This document shows, piece after piece, positions 27,325-36,164 of a stretch of DNA of 36,279 nucleotides. The notes under the pieces are model-generated. The model worked only from the letters and a program-made list of their open reading frames with translations. It made no database searches and was not told the DNA's origin. The stretch covers positions 1 through 36,279 of the forward strand of contig CAMOXU010000017.1 of the NCBI GenBank assembly GCA_946629525.1. Direction: 5' to 3'. The stretch is from an uncultured Clostridia bacterium. Its GTDB lineage: Bacteria; Bacillota; Clostridia; Lachnospirales; Lachnospiraceae. Each line of letters begins with the position of its first letter. Position 1 is the first letter of the stretch. The translations under genes were made by a program, and so were the position numbers.

Positions 27325-28329
27325 ATGGACAAGGTCAGATTAAAAGATATTGCGGAAAGAGCAGGGGTCAGTATCGTTACGGTATCCAATGCCCTGTCCG
27401 GGAAGAAGGGCGTGAGTTCCGCTCTGCGGAAAAAGCTCATCCAGATAGCGGACGAGATGGGATTTGACTTCGAAAAATACAAGAACCGGTCTGTTCCCGG
27501 AAAGTCGATCAGTGTGGTGATGCCTGCAGAATTCGTCAAGGAGGGCACATCATACTACTGGGAGCTCTATCAGAAGGCTGCCATGGAAATCTCAAAAAAT
27601 GAAGGCTTCACGATCCTTGAGCTCGTCAGGTATGAAGAAGAAAAGCGGTTCAGGATCCCCAGGGGGATTCTTGAAAAGGAGTATGACGCGGTGCTTCTGA
27701 TCGGCGGTTTCGGAACAAGGTATATGAAGCAGCTGCTCACGAGCATTAAGGCTCCGGTCGTTCTGCTCGACTGCATTTCCCATGACGTCAGAACGGATGC
27801 TGTACTGTCCGACAATTATAACGGAATGTACCGCATGACGAAATATCTTATGGACGCAGGGCACAGAGAGATCGGGTTCATAGGCAGCAGGTCTTCGAAT
27901 AATGCGGTCGACGACAGATACTTCGGATACAGGAAAGCGCATGCGCTGGAAGATATCAGGATCCGGAAGGAATGGTTCCTTGAAGACAGAGATGCCGATA
28001 CCGGAGAGCGGAGGATCCGGCTGCCCCATAAGCTGCCGACGGCATTTGTCTGTGCCAGCGACTACAGCGCGCTGATCCTTGCGGGAGAGCTCACAGCAAG
28101 AGGTCTCAGAATACCGGAGGATATATCGGTCGTCGGATACGACGATCTGATGGATGAGAATCCGTTCCTCGGCACACTGACGACATACCATGTCGATACG
28201 GACAGAATGAGCAAAGAAGCGGTGCGCATGCTCATGGGAAAAATACTGCATGAGTCAGAGGAACCGGAGGTCCGGCAGATCGACGGGCGCATCATCGAGA
28301 GATCGTCCGTAAAGAATCTCAGGAGATGA
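27325..28329 (+). CDS. LacI-family transcriptional regulator (adjacent paralog)
   Basis: VRLKDIAERAGVSIVTVSNALSGKKGVS...GHREIGFIG...IPEDISVVGYDD. Confidence 0.92.
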   Translation: MDKVRLKDIAERAGVSIVTVSNALSGKKGVSSALRKKLIQIADEMGFDFEKYKNRSVPGKSISVVMPAEFVKEGTSYYWELYQKAAMEISKNEGFTILELVRYEEEKRFRIPRGILEKEYDAVLLIGGFGTRYMKQLLTSIKAPVVLLDCISHDVRTDAVLSDNYNGMYRMTKYLMDAGHREIGFIGSRSSNNAVDDRYFGYRKAHALEDIRIRKEWFLEDRDADTGERRIRLPHKLPTAFVCASDYSALILAGELTARGLRIPEDISVVGYDDLMDENPFLGTLTTYHVDTDRMSKEAVRMLMGKILHESEEPEVRQIDGRIIERSSVKNLRR

Positions 28330-28416
28330 AAAACCTGAAGGGCATTTCCTGTACACACTTGACAGATCAGGGGGAAAATGCCATCCTTTTGACGAAGAGA
28401 GGAGGAGAGCACTGAT

Positions 28417-29754
28417 ATGAATATGAGAGCTGAAATCGAGAAGCATCTGAACGATCTGATCATCCCTTTCTGGGAAAAACTTATAGATAAGGAAAACGGC
28501 GGATTTTACGGCTACATGGGGTATGATCTCGCCGTCGATAAAGAAGCGGTGAAGGGATGCATCCTGAACAGCCGCATCACATGGGTCTTCTCCGCCGCGG
28601 CCAAATATTATGAAGAGAGGAACCCGGAGAAGGCTTCGGAGCTCCTTTCCTATGCCCGCCACGGATATGAATTCATGAGATCCGCCTGCTATGACGGGGA
28701 ATACGGCGGGATGCTCTGGTCCGTCACATTTGACGGGAAGCCGGAGGATACGACGAAGCACACCTATAACCAGGCTTTCTCGATCTATGCGCTCGCGGCC
28801 TACTACGATGCTTCGGGGGATTCGGAAGCACTCGCCCTTGCGCAGGAGATCTACAATATCATCGAGACGAAGTGCCGCGACGAGGGCGGTTATCTCGAGG
28901 CCTTTGACAGAGCGTTCGGGCCCGGGTACAATGACAAGCTCTCGGAGAACGGCGTCATCGCAGAGCGCACGATGAATACCGCTCTGCATGTCCTTGAGGC
29001 ATACACGGAATTCTACAGGATGCTTACAGTCTGCGAGCGGGAAGGCAAAACCTTTGCCGGAGCCGTTCCGGCAAGAGAAGTCGGGGAGAAGCTCGTCGAG
29101 ATCCTCCGCATCTTCGCCGACAAGATGTATAATCCCGAAAAGCACCGCCAGGAAGTCTTCTTTGACCATGAGTACAATACGCTGATCGACCTCATTTCCT
29201 ACGGGCACGACATTGAATCCTCCTGGCTCATTGACCGCACGGTGGATGTGATCCGTGCCGCCCTGACGGGAGGAGAACTCACGGCCGACGCTGTCACGGC
29301 GATGGCGGCTGAACCGGCTCCTGTCCTTCAGGAGTTCGCCTCCACCGACGAGGCCATGTCAGAGGTCTTCGCGCTCCTTGACCGCGTGAACCGCATGGAT
29401 GCCGAGATGCTCGACAACGTGACGCGGGAAGCCTTCGACGGGCATTCGCTTGCCATGGAGGCGGAGAACGGCGTGAAAAATGAAGACCGCATCTGGTGGG
29501 CCCAGGGCGAAATGATCACCGCGTTCTGGAACGGCTGGCAGCATGATCCGGAGAGAGAAGACTATAAGGAAAATGCAGAGGCTGCCTGGGTGTTCGTGCG
29601 CGACATGCTGACGGATAAGCGCGAGGGATCCGAATGGTTCTGGCTTCTTGACAAGGACGGAAAGCCCTATGAGGACAGGCCAATCGTCGAGCCGTGGAAG
29701 TGCCCGTACCACAACGGACGGATGTGCCTTGAGATGATGCGGCGGCTTCCGTAA
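28417..29754 (+). CDS. AGE-family epimerase (cellobiose 2-epimerase / N-acylglucosamine 2-epimerase-like)
   Basis: IIPFWEKLIDKENGGFYGYMGYDL...SRITWVFSAA...KHTYNQAFSIYALAAYY...WWAQGEMITAFWNGW. Confidence 0.88.
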   Translation: MNMRAEIEKHLNDLIIPFWEKLIDKENGGFYGYMGYDLAVDKEAVKGCILNSRITWVFSAAAKYYEERNPEKASELLSYARHGYEFMRSACYDGEYGGMLWSVTFDGKPEDTTKHTYNQAFSIYALAAYYDASGDSEALALAQEIYNIIETKCRDEGGYLEAFDRAFGPGYNDKLSENGVIAERTMNTALHVLEAYTEFYRMLTVCEREGKTFAGAVPAREVGEKLVEILRIFADKMYNPEKHRQEVFFDHEYNTLIDLISYGHDIESSWLIDRTVDVIRAALTGGELTADAVTAMAAEPAPVLQEFASTDEAMSEVFALLDRVNRMDAEMLDNVTREAFDGHSLAMEAENGVKNEDRIWWAQGEMITAFWNGWQHDPEREDYKENAEAAWVFVRDMLTDKREGSEWFWLLDKDGKPYEDRPIVEPWKCPYHNGRMCLEMMRRLP

Positions 29755-29915
29755 GCATGAGTGTACGAGATGATGAGACGGATCCTGTGAAGCGCGAGTA
29801 TACGAGATGTTGACACGGATCCCATGAAGCGCGAGTGTACGAGATGCTGACAGGGATCCTGCGAAGCATGACTATACCGGATGATGGAGCGGCCTTCATG
29901 AGGCACGAATATATC
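29718..29915 (+). repeat. Degenerate tandem repeat, about 37 bp period, about 4-5 copies, extending from the AGE epimerase 3' end
   Basis: TGTACGAGATGATGAGACGGATCCTGTGAAGCGCGAG and variants; the gene 3' end (GAGATGATGCGGCGGCTTCCGTAAGCATGAG) matches the unit. Confidence 0.8.
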
Positions 29916-29916
29916 A

Positions 29917-30588
29917 ATGGACGATAAGAACGAACGGAAGAAACAATGGAAATCGATGAGCCTCGGGGAGAAGGTAGGGTATTTTAAAGACTATTATCTT
30001 CTGTGGGTGGCCGGCGGAGCACTGATCGCCGGCCTCCTTTTTACGATGATATGGAAAGCGCTGTCGCCGGCTCCGGAGAGACAGCTTTTTGTATATGTCT
30101 TTAATGACCTTTTATCGGAAGAGGCGGAAAGTGAAGCCGTCCGCGCCTTCTGCGCGGAATATGGATTGGAGGAAGACCTCGTCGAGATCTCCGACGGACA
30201 TGACCCGGATGCGGACGCTCTTCTTTTTGCGACCCTCACAGGGGACGAGCAGCTGGACCTTGTGATCTGCAGGGAGGAGGACTTCGCAGACTTCGCCGGG
30301 GAGGGAATGTTCTTCCCGCTTGGGGACGTCTTTACGGCGGAGGAACTTGACAGATGGTCGCAGTCGGTCGTCGCCTGCCCGGGTCTCCTCGCGACAGAGT
30401 CCGCGCCGGAGGATATCTATGACTACTACGGGAAGGGCGAGGTGCAGGACTTCGGACTTCGCATTTCCGACAGTGAGACCTGGCGGAAGCTCATGCAGAG
30501 TGACGGGGACTACGTGTGCGGGATACTGGGACTCGGCGCGAATCCGGAGAATGCGGAGAAGTTCGTGCGGTTCGTGATGGGGCACTGA
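29917..30588 (+). CDS. Hypothetical membrane-anchored protein
   Basis: ORF with one N-terminal TM segment (YYLLWVAGGALIAGLLFTMIW). Confidence 0.7.
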   Translation: MDDKNERKKQWKSMSLGEKVGYFKDYYLLWVAGGALIAGLLFTMIWKALSPAPERQLFVYVFNDLLSEEAESEAVRAFCAEYGLEEDLVEISDGHDPDADALLFATLTGDEQLDLVICREEDFADFAGEGMFFPLGDVFTAEELDRWSQSVVACPGLLATESAPEDIYDYYGKGEVQDFGLRISDSETWRKLMQSDGDYVCGILGLGANPENAEKFVRFVMGH

Positions 30589-30670
30589 GACGCCGGCACC
30601 CCCTCACTCTGCGCAGTACAGCAGGATGCCGGGATGCTCCTCTTGCAGATTATTTTTGGGAGACAGAGAG

Positions 30671-31333
30671 ATGCTTGACAAAATGATGGGTTCAGACAAT
30701 AAATTTCACAAATTTATGGGGAATTTATTCTATATGGCGGTCGTGAACATTTTCTGGATCGTCTGCTGCCTGCCGGTCTTCACGATCGGCGCGTCGACCA
30801 CTGCCATGTATGCGGCGGCATTCAAGATCGTCCGCGGAAAGGAAGGCAGGCTGACGGACGAATTCTTCGGAGCTTTCAAAAGAAACTTCCGGCAGGCGCT
30901 TCCGATCACTGTGATCATGCTCTTTACCGCTGCGCTCCTTGCGACGGGGATCATCAGCCTGCGGGGCATGGAGGACCCGAATTCCATTCTGTACGGCCTG
31001 CTGATCTTTCTCAGCGTGGCCGCGATCGCGATCTTCTCCTATGTCTATCCGCTGCTTGCGGTCTTTGACAACACGACGCCGGTCCTCTTCAACAACGCAT
31101 GGAGACTCGCGCTCACGAACCTTCCGGTGACGATGATGTGCGTCATCCTCAATGCGTTCCTTCTGCTGTTCGCCTTCACATTTCCGGGTGCGGTCGCCTA
31201 TGTGATCGGACCGTGGGTCGTGTTCGGCTTCGCGCTGGCCCATCTTATCGACACGATCTATCTGTATAAGATCTTTGAGAAGTATATGCCTAAGGAGACG
31301 GATCCGGAGGAAGAGACGGAGCAGGAGGCATGA
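30671..31333 (+). CDS. YesL/DUF624-family integral membrane protein
   Basis: FMGNLFYMAVVNIFWIVCCLPVFTIGASTTAMYAAAFKIVRGKEG; multiple TM helices. Confidence 0.88.
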   Translation: MLDKMMGSDNKFHKFMGNLFYMAVVNIFWIVCCLPVFTIGASTTAMYAAAFKIVRGKEGRLTDEFFGAFKRNFRQALPITVIMLFTAALLATGIISLRGMEDPNSILYGLLIFLSVAAIAIFSYVYPLLAVFDNTTPVLFNNAWRLALTNLPVTMMCVILNAFLLLFAFTFPGAVAYVIGPWVVFGFALAHLIDTIYLYKIFEKYMPKETDPEEETEQEA

Positions 31334-31435
31334 GGTTAGTGCACCCCCGTTTAGTAAGAGTAAAAAGAACACAGAGTACAGCTGTCCTCTGCAGGGAAAG
31401 AGAGAAACACGGCCGCACATGGCCGGGAAGAAAAT

Positions 31436-32053
31436 ATGACGCACATTAAAAATATACGGAAAAAAACCGACAACAAATTCCTGAATCTTTACGAACTCGA
31501 TTTCACGGACCGCTCCGGTGCGGACAGGAACTACTATTTTGTCACCCGTAATGACGACGACCACATTAAGATCCGCACGCACTCACTGGAGCCGGAAGGA
31601 ATCGTCATCTATGCCGTGACCAAAGAAGAACATCCGAGGCTGGTGGTCGAACGGGAGTACAGATTTCCCGTCGATGAGGAGATCTACCAGCTCCCGGCAG
31701 GCCTGATCGATCCGGGAGAGACTCCCGGCCAGGCGGCGGTGCGGGAGATGAGAGAGGAGACGGGATATCATTTTACAGAGTACACCGGCGGGGAGGCCTT
31801 CACGAGAAGGCCGTTCTTTCTTGCGCCGGGATTTACCGACGAGCCGGGCAGTGCCGTCTTCGGATATGCAGACGCGGAGGGGCGGAGCGAGCTCGAGAGC
31901 TCAGAGTGGATCGAAGTCATTCTGGCGGACAGGGAGGAAGTTCGAAGGATCCTCAGGGAGGAGAAGGTGTCGCTTCGATGCGCGTTCCTCATGATGCACT
32001 TTCTTTCTCAGCCGGATGAAGAGCCGTTCCGCTTTCTGGACTGCCGGGTCTGA
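31436..32053 (+). CDS. NUDIX hydrolase
   Basis: NUDIX box GLIDPGETPGQAAVREMREETGY. Confidence 0.92.
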   Translation: MTHIKNIRKKTDNKFLNLYELDFTDRSGADRNYYFVTRNDDDHIKIRTHSLEPEGIVIYAVTKEEHPRLVVEREYRFPVDEEIYQLPAGLIDPGETPGQAAVREMREETGYHFTEYTGGEAFTRRPFFLAPGFTDEPGSAVFGYADAEGRSELESSEWIEVILADREEVRRILREEKVSLRCAFLMMHFLSQPDEEPFRFLDCRV

Positions 32054-32105
32054 TCGTGACGAAGGTCCGGTGGCTGCGTGAAAAAGAGTCGTTGGCCCCA
32101 CCAAA

Positions 32106-32170
32106 ATGTTAAAGAAATGTTAAGCATTTTTTGCGGCGAGGTTGACTTTTCTGTTCGGGGCTGAGATAAT
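32106..32170 (+). promoter_or_regulatory. Promoter with upstream 11-bp-phased direct repeats
   Basis: TTGACT (32142-32147) - 17 bp - GATAAT (32165-32170); TGTTAA at 32107 and 32118. Confidence 0.55.
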
Positions 32171-32277
32171 GAGTACCTGTGCAGAAAGTGTTGAATGAAC
32201 CAGGAACACTTCGGCGGTCCTGCCGCATAGAGTGCAAAGTACATTCCGATTCTGCAACGAATATCCCGGAGGATTTT

Positions 32278-32895
32278 ATGAAAAATCGATTTCATATGAT
32301 GCTGGCTCTTACCCTGTCATTTCTGATAGGCGGACTCCTTACTGCCTGCGGTTACGCGGAAGATGACGCGAAGGACTACACACAGATGGCTCTGGACATC
32401 ATCAGCGCCGGAAAGTCAGATATTGCGATCGAATCTGCGCAGGCGAGCGATGAGGATTTTGAGGCGGTCAGGGACGAGATGGTGAAGAACTCCGGGCTTT
32501 TGAATCTGACTGCCGATCAGGAGATCACATCCGGTTTCAAGACGGTCCTCCGCAATGCCTATAAGAAGATCGATTACAAGGTGGGCAGCGCCCGCGCGGT
32601 GGAGAACGGCTTCGAGGTGGATGTGACGATCCGTCCGCTCCGGCTCTTTGAGGAGATCGACACAGATCTCAATGACGAGATGAGCAGGAGCCTGGAGGAG
32701 ATCCAGAAGCTTTCCGAGGACGAGGTCATGGATTATACTCTTAAGAAAGAGCTGGAGATCCTGAGGGACCGCGTCAACAATCCGAAGTACGGGGATCCGC
32801 AGGAGATTTCCATCTTCATCACGGAAAATGAAAACAAACGCTACGCCATCACATCCGAATCGATGGCGCTGATCGGGGACAGCCTTTTCTATTGA
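32278..32895 (+). CDS. Putative lipoprotein, function unknown
   Basis: MKNRFHMMLALTLSFLIGGLLTACGY lipobox; RBS GGAGG. Confidence 0.8.
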   Translation: MKNRFHMMLALTLSFLIGGLLTACGYAEDDAKDYTQMALDIISAGKSDIAIESAQASDEDFEAVRDEMVKNSGLLNLTADQEITSGFKTVLRNAYKKIDYKVGSARAVENGFEVDVTIRPLRLFEEIDTDLNDEMSRSLEEIQKLSEDEVMDYTLKKELEILRDRVNNPKYGDPQEISIFITENENKRYAITSESMALIGDSLFY

Positions 32896-32958
32896 TGATT
32901 CCAAACGCTGCGCCATCGGATGCTGCTTTTCTGTCAACTGTAATTGGAGGGAAGGATC

Positions 32959-33363
32959 ATGACAAGACAGATCTCGATATTCGCGGAAAACAAAAAGGGA
33001 GCGATGCACACTCTTACCTCGATCCTGCAAAAAGCCGGGATCAACATGTCCTCGCTCGTGGCCAACGACAGCGCGGAATTCGGAATCGCGAGAGTTCTCT
33101 GCGACAAGCCGGAGGAAGCACTTAGTAAGCTCACGGAGGCAGGGTATATGTGCAGGATCGACAACGTTCTGTGCGTCGAGATCCCGGACGAGGTCGGAAG
33201 CCTCAACAGACTGCTCGGCGATATACACAATGCCAACCTGAACATCGACTATATGTACGTCGCCCTTTCGACTGAGAATGGAAAGGCTCTCGGCGTCCTC
33301 CGCGTGCCGGATATCGAGCTCGTGGAATCGATGCTGAAGAATAAGGGGTATAAGACGCTCTGA
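32959..33363 (+). CDS. Tandem ACT-domain protein (paralog of 104-544)
   Basis: RQISIFAENKKGAMHTLTSILQKAGINMSSLVANDSAEFGIARVLCDKPEEALSKLTEAGYMCRIDNVLCVEIPDEVGSL. Confidence 0.88.
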   Translation: MTRQISIFAENKKGAMHTLTSILQKAGINMSSLVANDSAEFGIARVLCDKPEEALSKLTEAGYMCRIDNVLCVEIPDEVGSLNRLLGDIHNANLNIDYMYVALSTENGKALGVLRVPDIELVESMLKNKGYKTL

Positions 33364-33421
33364 TCAGGGGTCGGCTTTCGCCTTAATCGGTGAAATTTTT
33401 GCATCAAATCAGAAAAATATC

Positions 33422-33450
33422 TTGTAAATGAGATATGAAAATGGTAATAT
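33422..33450 (+). promoter_or_regulatory. Candidate promoter for the tRNA cluster
   Basis: TTGTAA - 17 bp - TAATAT. Confidence 0.45.
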
Positions 33451-33490
33451 TGTTATGTTCGCTGAAGGACAGAAGTTCTTCTGCGTATAT

Positions 33491-33562
33491 TCCTCGATAG
33501 CTCAATGGTAGAGCACTCGGCTGTTAACCGAGTTGTTGTAGGTTCGAGCCCTACTCGGGGAG
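33491..33562 (+). tRNA. tRNA-Asn (anticodon GTT)
   Basis: TCCTCGATAGCTCAATGGTAGAGCACTCGGCTGTTAACCGAGTTG...GGTTCGAGCCCTACTCGGGGAG. Confidence 0.95.
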
Positions 33563-33632
33563 CTGCGAAGCATATCAGATTCCAAACCGAATGACTGTTC
33601 CGGATCGGAAAACTGAATCCTTCGTTTTCCCT

Positions 33633-33706
33633 GGATCATTAGCTCAGTTGGTCAGAGCAGTCGGCTCATAACCGATCGGTCCGGGGTTCAAGTCCCTGAT
33701 GATCCA
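33633..33706 (+). tRNA. tRNA-Met (anticodon CAT)
   Basis: GGATCATTAGCTCAGTTGGTCAGAGCAGTCGGCTCATAACCGATCGGTCCGGGGTTCAAGTCCCTGATGATCCA; a lysidine-modified Ile tRNA cannot be excluded by eye. Confidence 0.88.
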
Positions 33707-33765
33707 CTTGCGGCAGTGCGGGCGATATGCCCGTCGGTCGCAGGAAAACTAAATATCTTCATTAC

Positions 33766-33839
33766 GGCTCAGTGGTACAGTTGGTTAGTACGCCGCCCTG
33801 TCACGGCGGAGGTCGAGGGTTCGAGTCCCTTCTGAGTCG
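33766..33839 (+). tRNA. tRNA-Asp (anticodon GTC)
   Basis: GGCTCAGTGGTACAGTTGGTTAGTACGCCGCCCTGTCACGGCGGAGGTCGAGGGTTCGAGTCCCTTCTGAGTCG. Confidence 0.95.
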
Positions 33840-33902
33840 CTTTTTTGTTATCTTTTTTTGGCTGGCTCCCATGCCGGCCGCTTGAAGATCACAATACAAT
33901 GC

Positions 33903-33987
33903 GCCGGCATGGCGGAATTGGCAGACGCAAGAGACTTAAAATCTCTCGATTATCTCAATCGTACCGGTTCGACCCCGGTTGCCGGCA
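33903..33987 (+). tRNA. tRNA-Leu (anticodon TAA)
   Basis: GCCGGCATGGCGGAATTGGCAGACGCAAGAGACTTAAAATCTCTCG...GGTTCGACCCCGGTTGCCGGCA. Confidence 0.95.
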
Positions 33988-33993
33988 GATAAG

Positions 33994-34033
33994 AAGGGCT
34001 GTGAAAGATGAATATTCATTTTTCGCAGCCCTT
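33994..34033 (+). terminator. Terminator-like hairpin after the tRNA cluster
   Basis: AAGGGCTG ... CAGCCCTT; weak downstream U-tract. Confidence 0.55.
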
Positions 34034-34196
34034 ATATTGTGCGATTCTTTCGGGTTATGGTATCATAACTGGTTGGAACATGGATATTCGGATCATGACA
34101 AAACTGTATGCGGAATGGAGCTGTCACGAGGTTATGCGAGTATAATGTTTCGATAATTACCGGATAAGATCCGATCTGAAAGGTATATGGATTCAA

Positions 34197-34634
34197 ATGA
34201 TTCAGAACTTCCTCAATCTTCCCGAAGAAAAACTAAAAGAGATCGATTATATGATCGAACGCCTGGAAAAGGACCACCCGCTGCAGTTCACAAGGCTTGA
34301 AAAAGACCTCTGCGAGGCGGTGATGGAAGTAAAGCCCGAGATGCTGAACTTCTACGAGATGGTTTACGGCGGGCAGACGTACAACCTCATGGACGTCGTC
34401 GCAGGCGTCGCGAACATCTGCGGCGGAGGCTACGGACCGACTGTCTCCGGCAGCGTGGAGTACGTCAGCGGGACGAAGGGCCAGAAAGCCCTCCGGGCGG
34501 TCGGACGCGTCAGGAGGAACGGAAGGACATTCTCCTATATTGATGTGGACGTCATGGGGACAGACGGAAGGCTGGTATCCAAGGGATCCTTCATCTATTA
34601 CAATATGGCTTCGAGAGAAGACAGGAAGGGATAA
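34197..34634 (+). CDS. PaaI-like hotdog-fold thioesterase family protein
   Basis: YGGQTYNLMDVVAGVAN...SGSVEYVSGTKGQKALRAVGRVRRNGRTFSYIDVDVMGTDGRLVSKGSFIYYN. Confidence 0.65.
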   Translation: MIQNFLNLPEEKLKEIDYMIERLEKDHPLQFTRLEKDLCEAVMEVKPEMLNFYEMVYGGQTYNLMDVVAGVANICGGGYGPTVSGSVEYVSGTKGQKALRAVGRVRRNGRTFSYIDVDVMGTDGRLVSKGSFIYYNMASREDRKG

Positions 34635-34692
34635 AGGACATTCCGGAATGCCCCGCAGGGGGAGTGAATCATTATGAAAGGACGGCTTGGAT

Positions 34693-35949
34693 ATGGCACA
34701 TTTTCTTCTTATTATCGGCCCTCTCTACATTGTCGCACTTGCGATTCTTCTGCTCTGGGTGTTCGGGTGGTGTGAGACATTCCTCCCGTTTTCCAGGAAC
34801 CTACACTTCAGATATATCAGCGGAATCATTTTCACGGGCTTTGCGATGCTCATGCCGGCTGCATTCTTCCTTGCGGACGGGAAGGTGAGGATGTTCTTCC
34901 GGAGAGTCGGATATATGTCTGTCGTCATCATCATGTATCTTGCCATGCTGATCTTCGCCGCTACGATCCTTCTCTGGATCCTTCGGCTGATCATCGGCCT
35001 GATCCGTCCGGAAAGCATTTACCGTGAGGCGACGGACAAAAAGGGCGAAGTGAAGCGCGTGAAGCGTCCTCTCTGGGGCGTATGGTCCTATCGTATTCTC
35101 GGGACTCTCATTATTACGGCTGTCGCTTTTGTGTGCTGGTATGGACAGAAGCATGCCCGGGAGATACAGGTACACAGATATGAGACCTCTGTCAATAAGG
35201 ACGGAGGGAACATCGACCACCTGAAGGTAGCGCTCATCGGAGATACCCATCTGGGTTATAACGCGGGTCCGGAGCTCATGGAGCAGATGGTCGAAAAGAT
35301 CAACGCCGAGAAGCCGGATGTCGTATTCCTTGCGGGCGATATATTTGACAACCAGTGGGCCGCAGTCAGGGAACCGGAGAGGACAGAGCAGATCCTTGCG
35401 GGCATCAAGGCTCCGTACGGGGTCTACGGTGTCATGGGCAATCACGACGTAGAAGACAATCTGATATTCGGCTTTAACTTCTCCGCGGATATAGTTCAGC
35501 TGACCGACCCCCGCTACTTTGAATTCTGTGAAAAGGCGGGGATAAAGATCCTGCAGGATGAGGTCACGATGATCGGGGATTCAATCTATGTCGTGGGCCG
35601 TCTTGACCGCGAGGAGACGGGAAATGAAAACCAGACACGCCTCTCCTCCGCAGAACTCATCGAAAAACTCGACAAGACGAAGACCATCATCGATCTGGAA
35701 CACGAGCCGTCTGACGTGGAGACGCTCGCGGAAGAGGGCTATGATTTCCTCATGGCCGGCCACACGCATGCCGGGCAGTACTTCCCGATCACGATCGGAA
35801 CGGACCTTCTCTGGTACAATGCCTGGGGTTACAAAACATGCGGTGCGCTGCAGACCTATGTGACGAGCGGTGTCGGCTGCTTCGGCCCGTATTTCAGAAC
35901 TATGACGGATGCGGAAATCATGATGATCGATATTGATTTCCGAGGCTGA
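34693..35949 (+). CDS. Membrane-anchored metallophosphoesterase (YkuE-like)
   Basis: GDTHLGY...AGDIFDN...GNHDVED...AGHTHAGQ motifs; N-terminal TM helices. Confidence 0.9.
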   Translation: MAHFLLIIGPLYIVALAILLLWVFGWCETFLPFSRNLHFRYISGIIFTGFAMLMPAAFFLADGKVRMFFRRVGYMSVVIIMYLAMLIFAATILLWILRLIIGLIRPESIYREATDKKGEVKRVKRPLWGVWSYRILGTLIITAVAFVCWYGQKHAREIQVHRYETSVNKDGGNIDHLKVALIGDTHLGYNAGPELMEQMVEKINAEKPDVVFLAGDIFDNQWAAVREPERTEQILAGIKAPYGVYGVMGNHDVEDNLIFGFNFSADIVQLTDPRYFEFCEKAGIKILQDEVTMIGDSIYVVGRLDREETGNENQTRLSSAELIEKLDKTKTIIDLEHEPSDVETLAEEGYDFLMAGHTHAGQYFPITIGTDLLWYNAWGYKTCGALQTYVTSGVGCFGPYFRTMTDAEIMMIDIDFRG

Positions 35950-36164
35950 CGGGAATTTGGACGCAGGATGAAACTGATATAAAAATCCATGAAATAGCAC
36001 TTCAAATTTCGGTGGGACATGCTGTATAATGGTGGAGTATGCCCTGCATCAGGAATATGCTGAAAGATCCGGTCATTTTTGCCGTGACGGATCTCCGCAC
36101 ATCCTGAAGGATACAGAGGCTTTTTTGCGCGAAGAAGATGGAAGAAGAGGGGTCTTCATTTCTT

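Noticed and set aside
29516-29917. Minus ORFs across the 37-bp repeats
   Set aside because: Artefact of the repeat lacking stops on that strand; no SD or homology visible.
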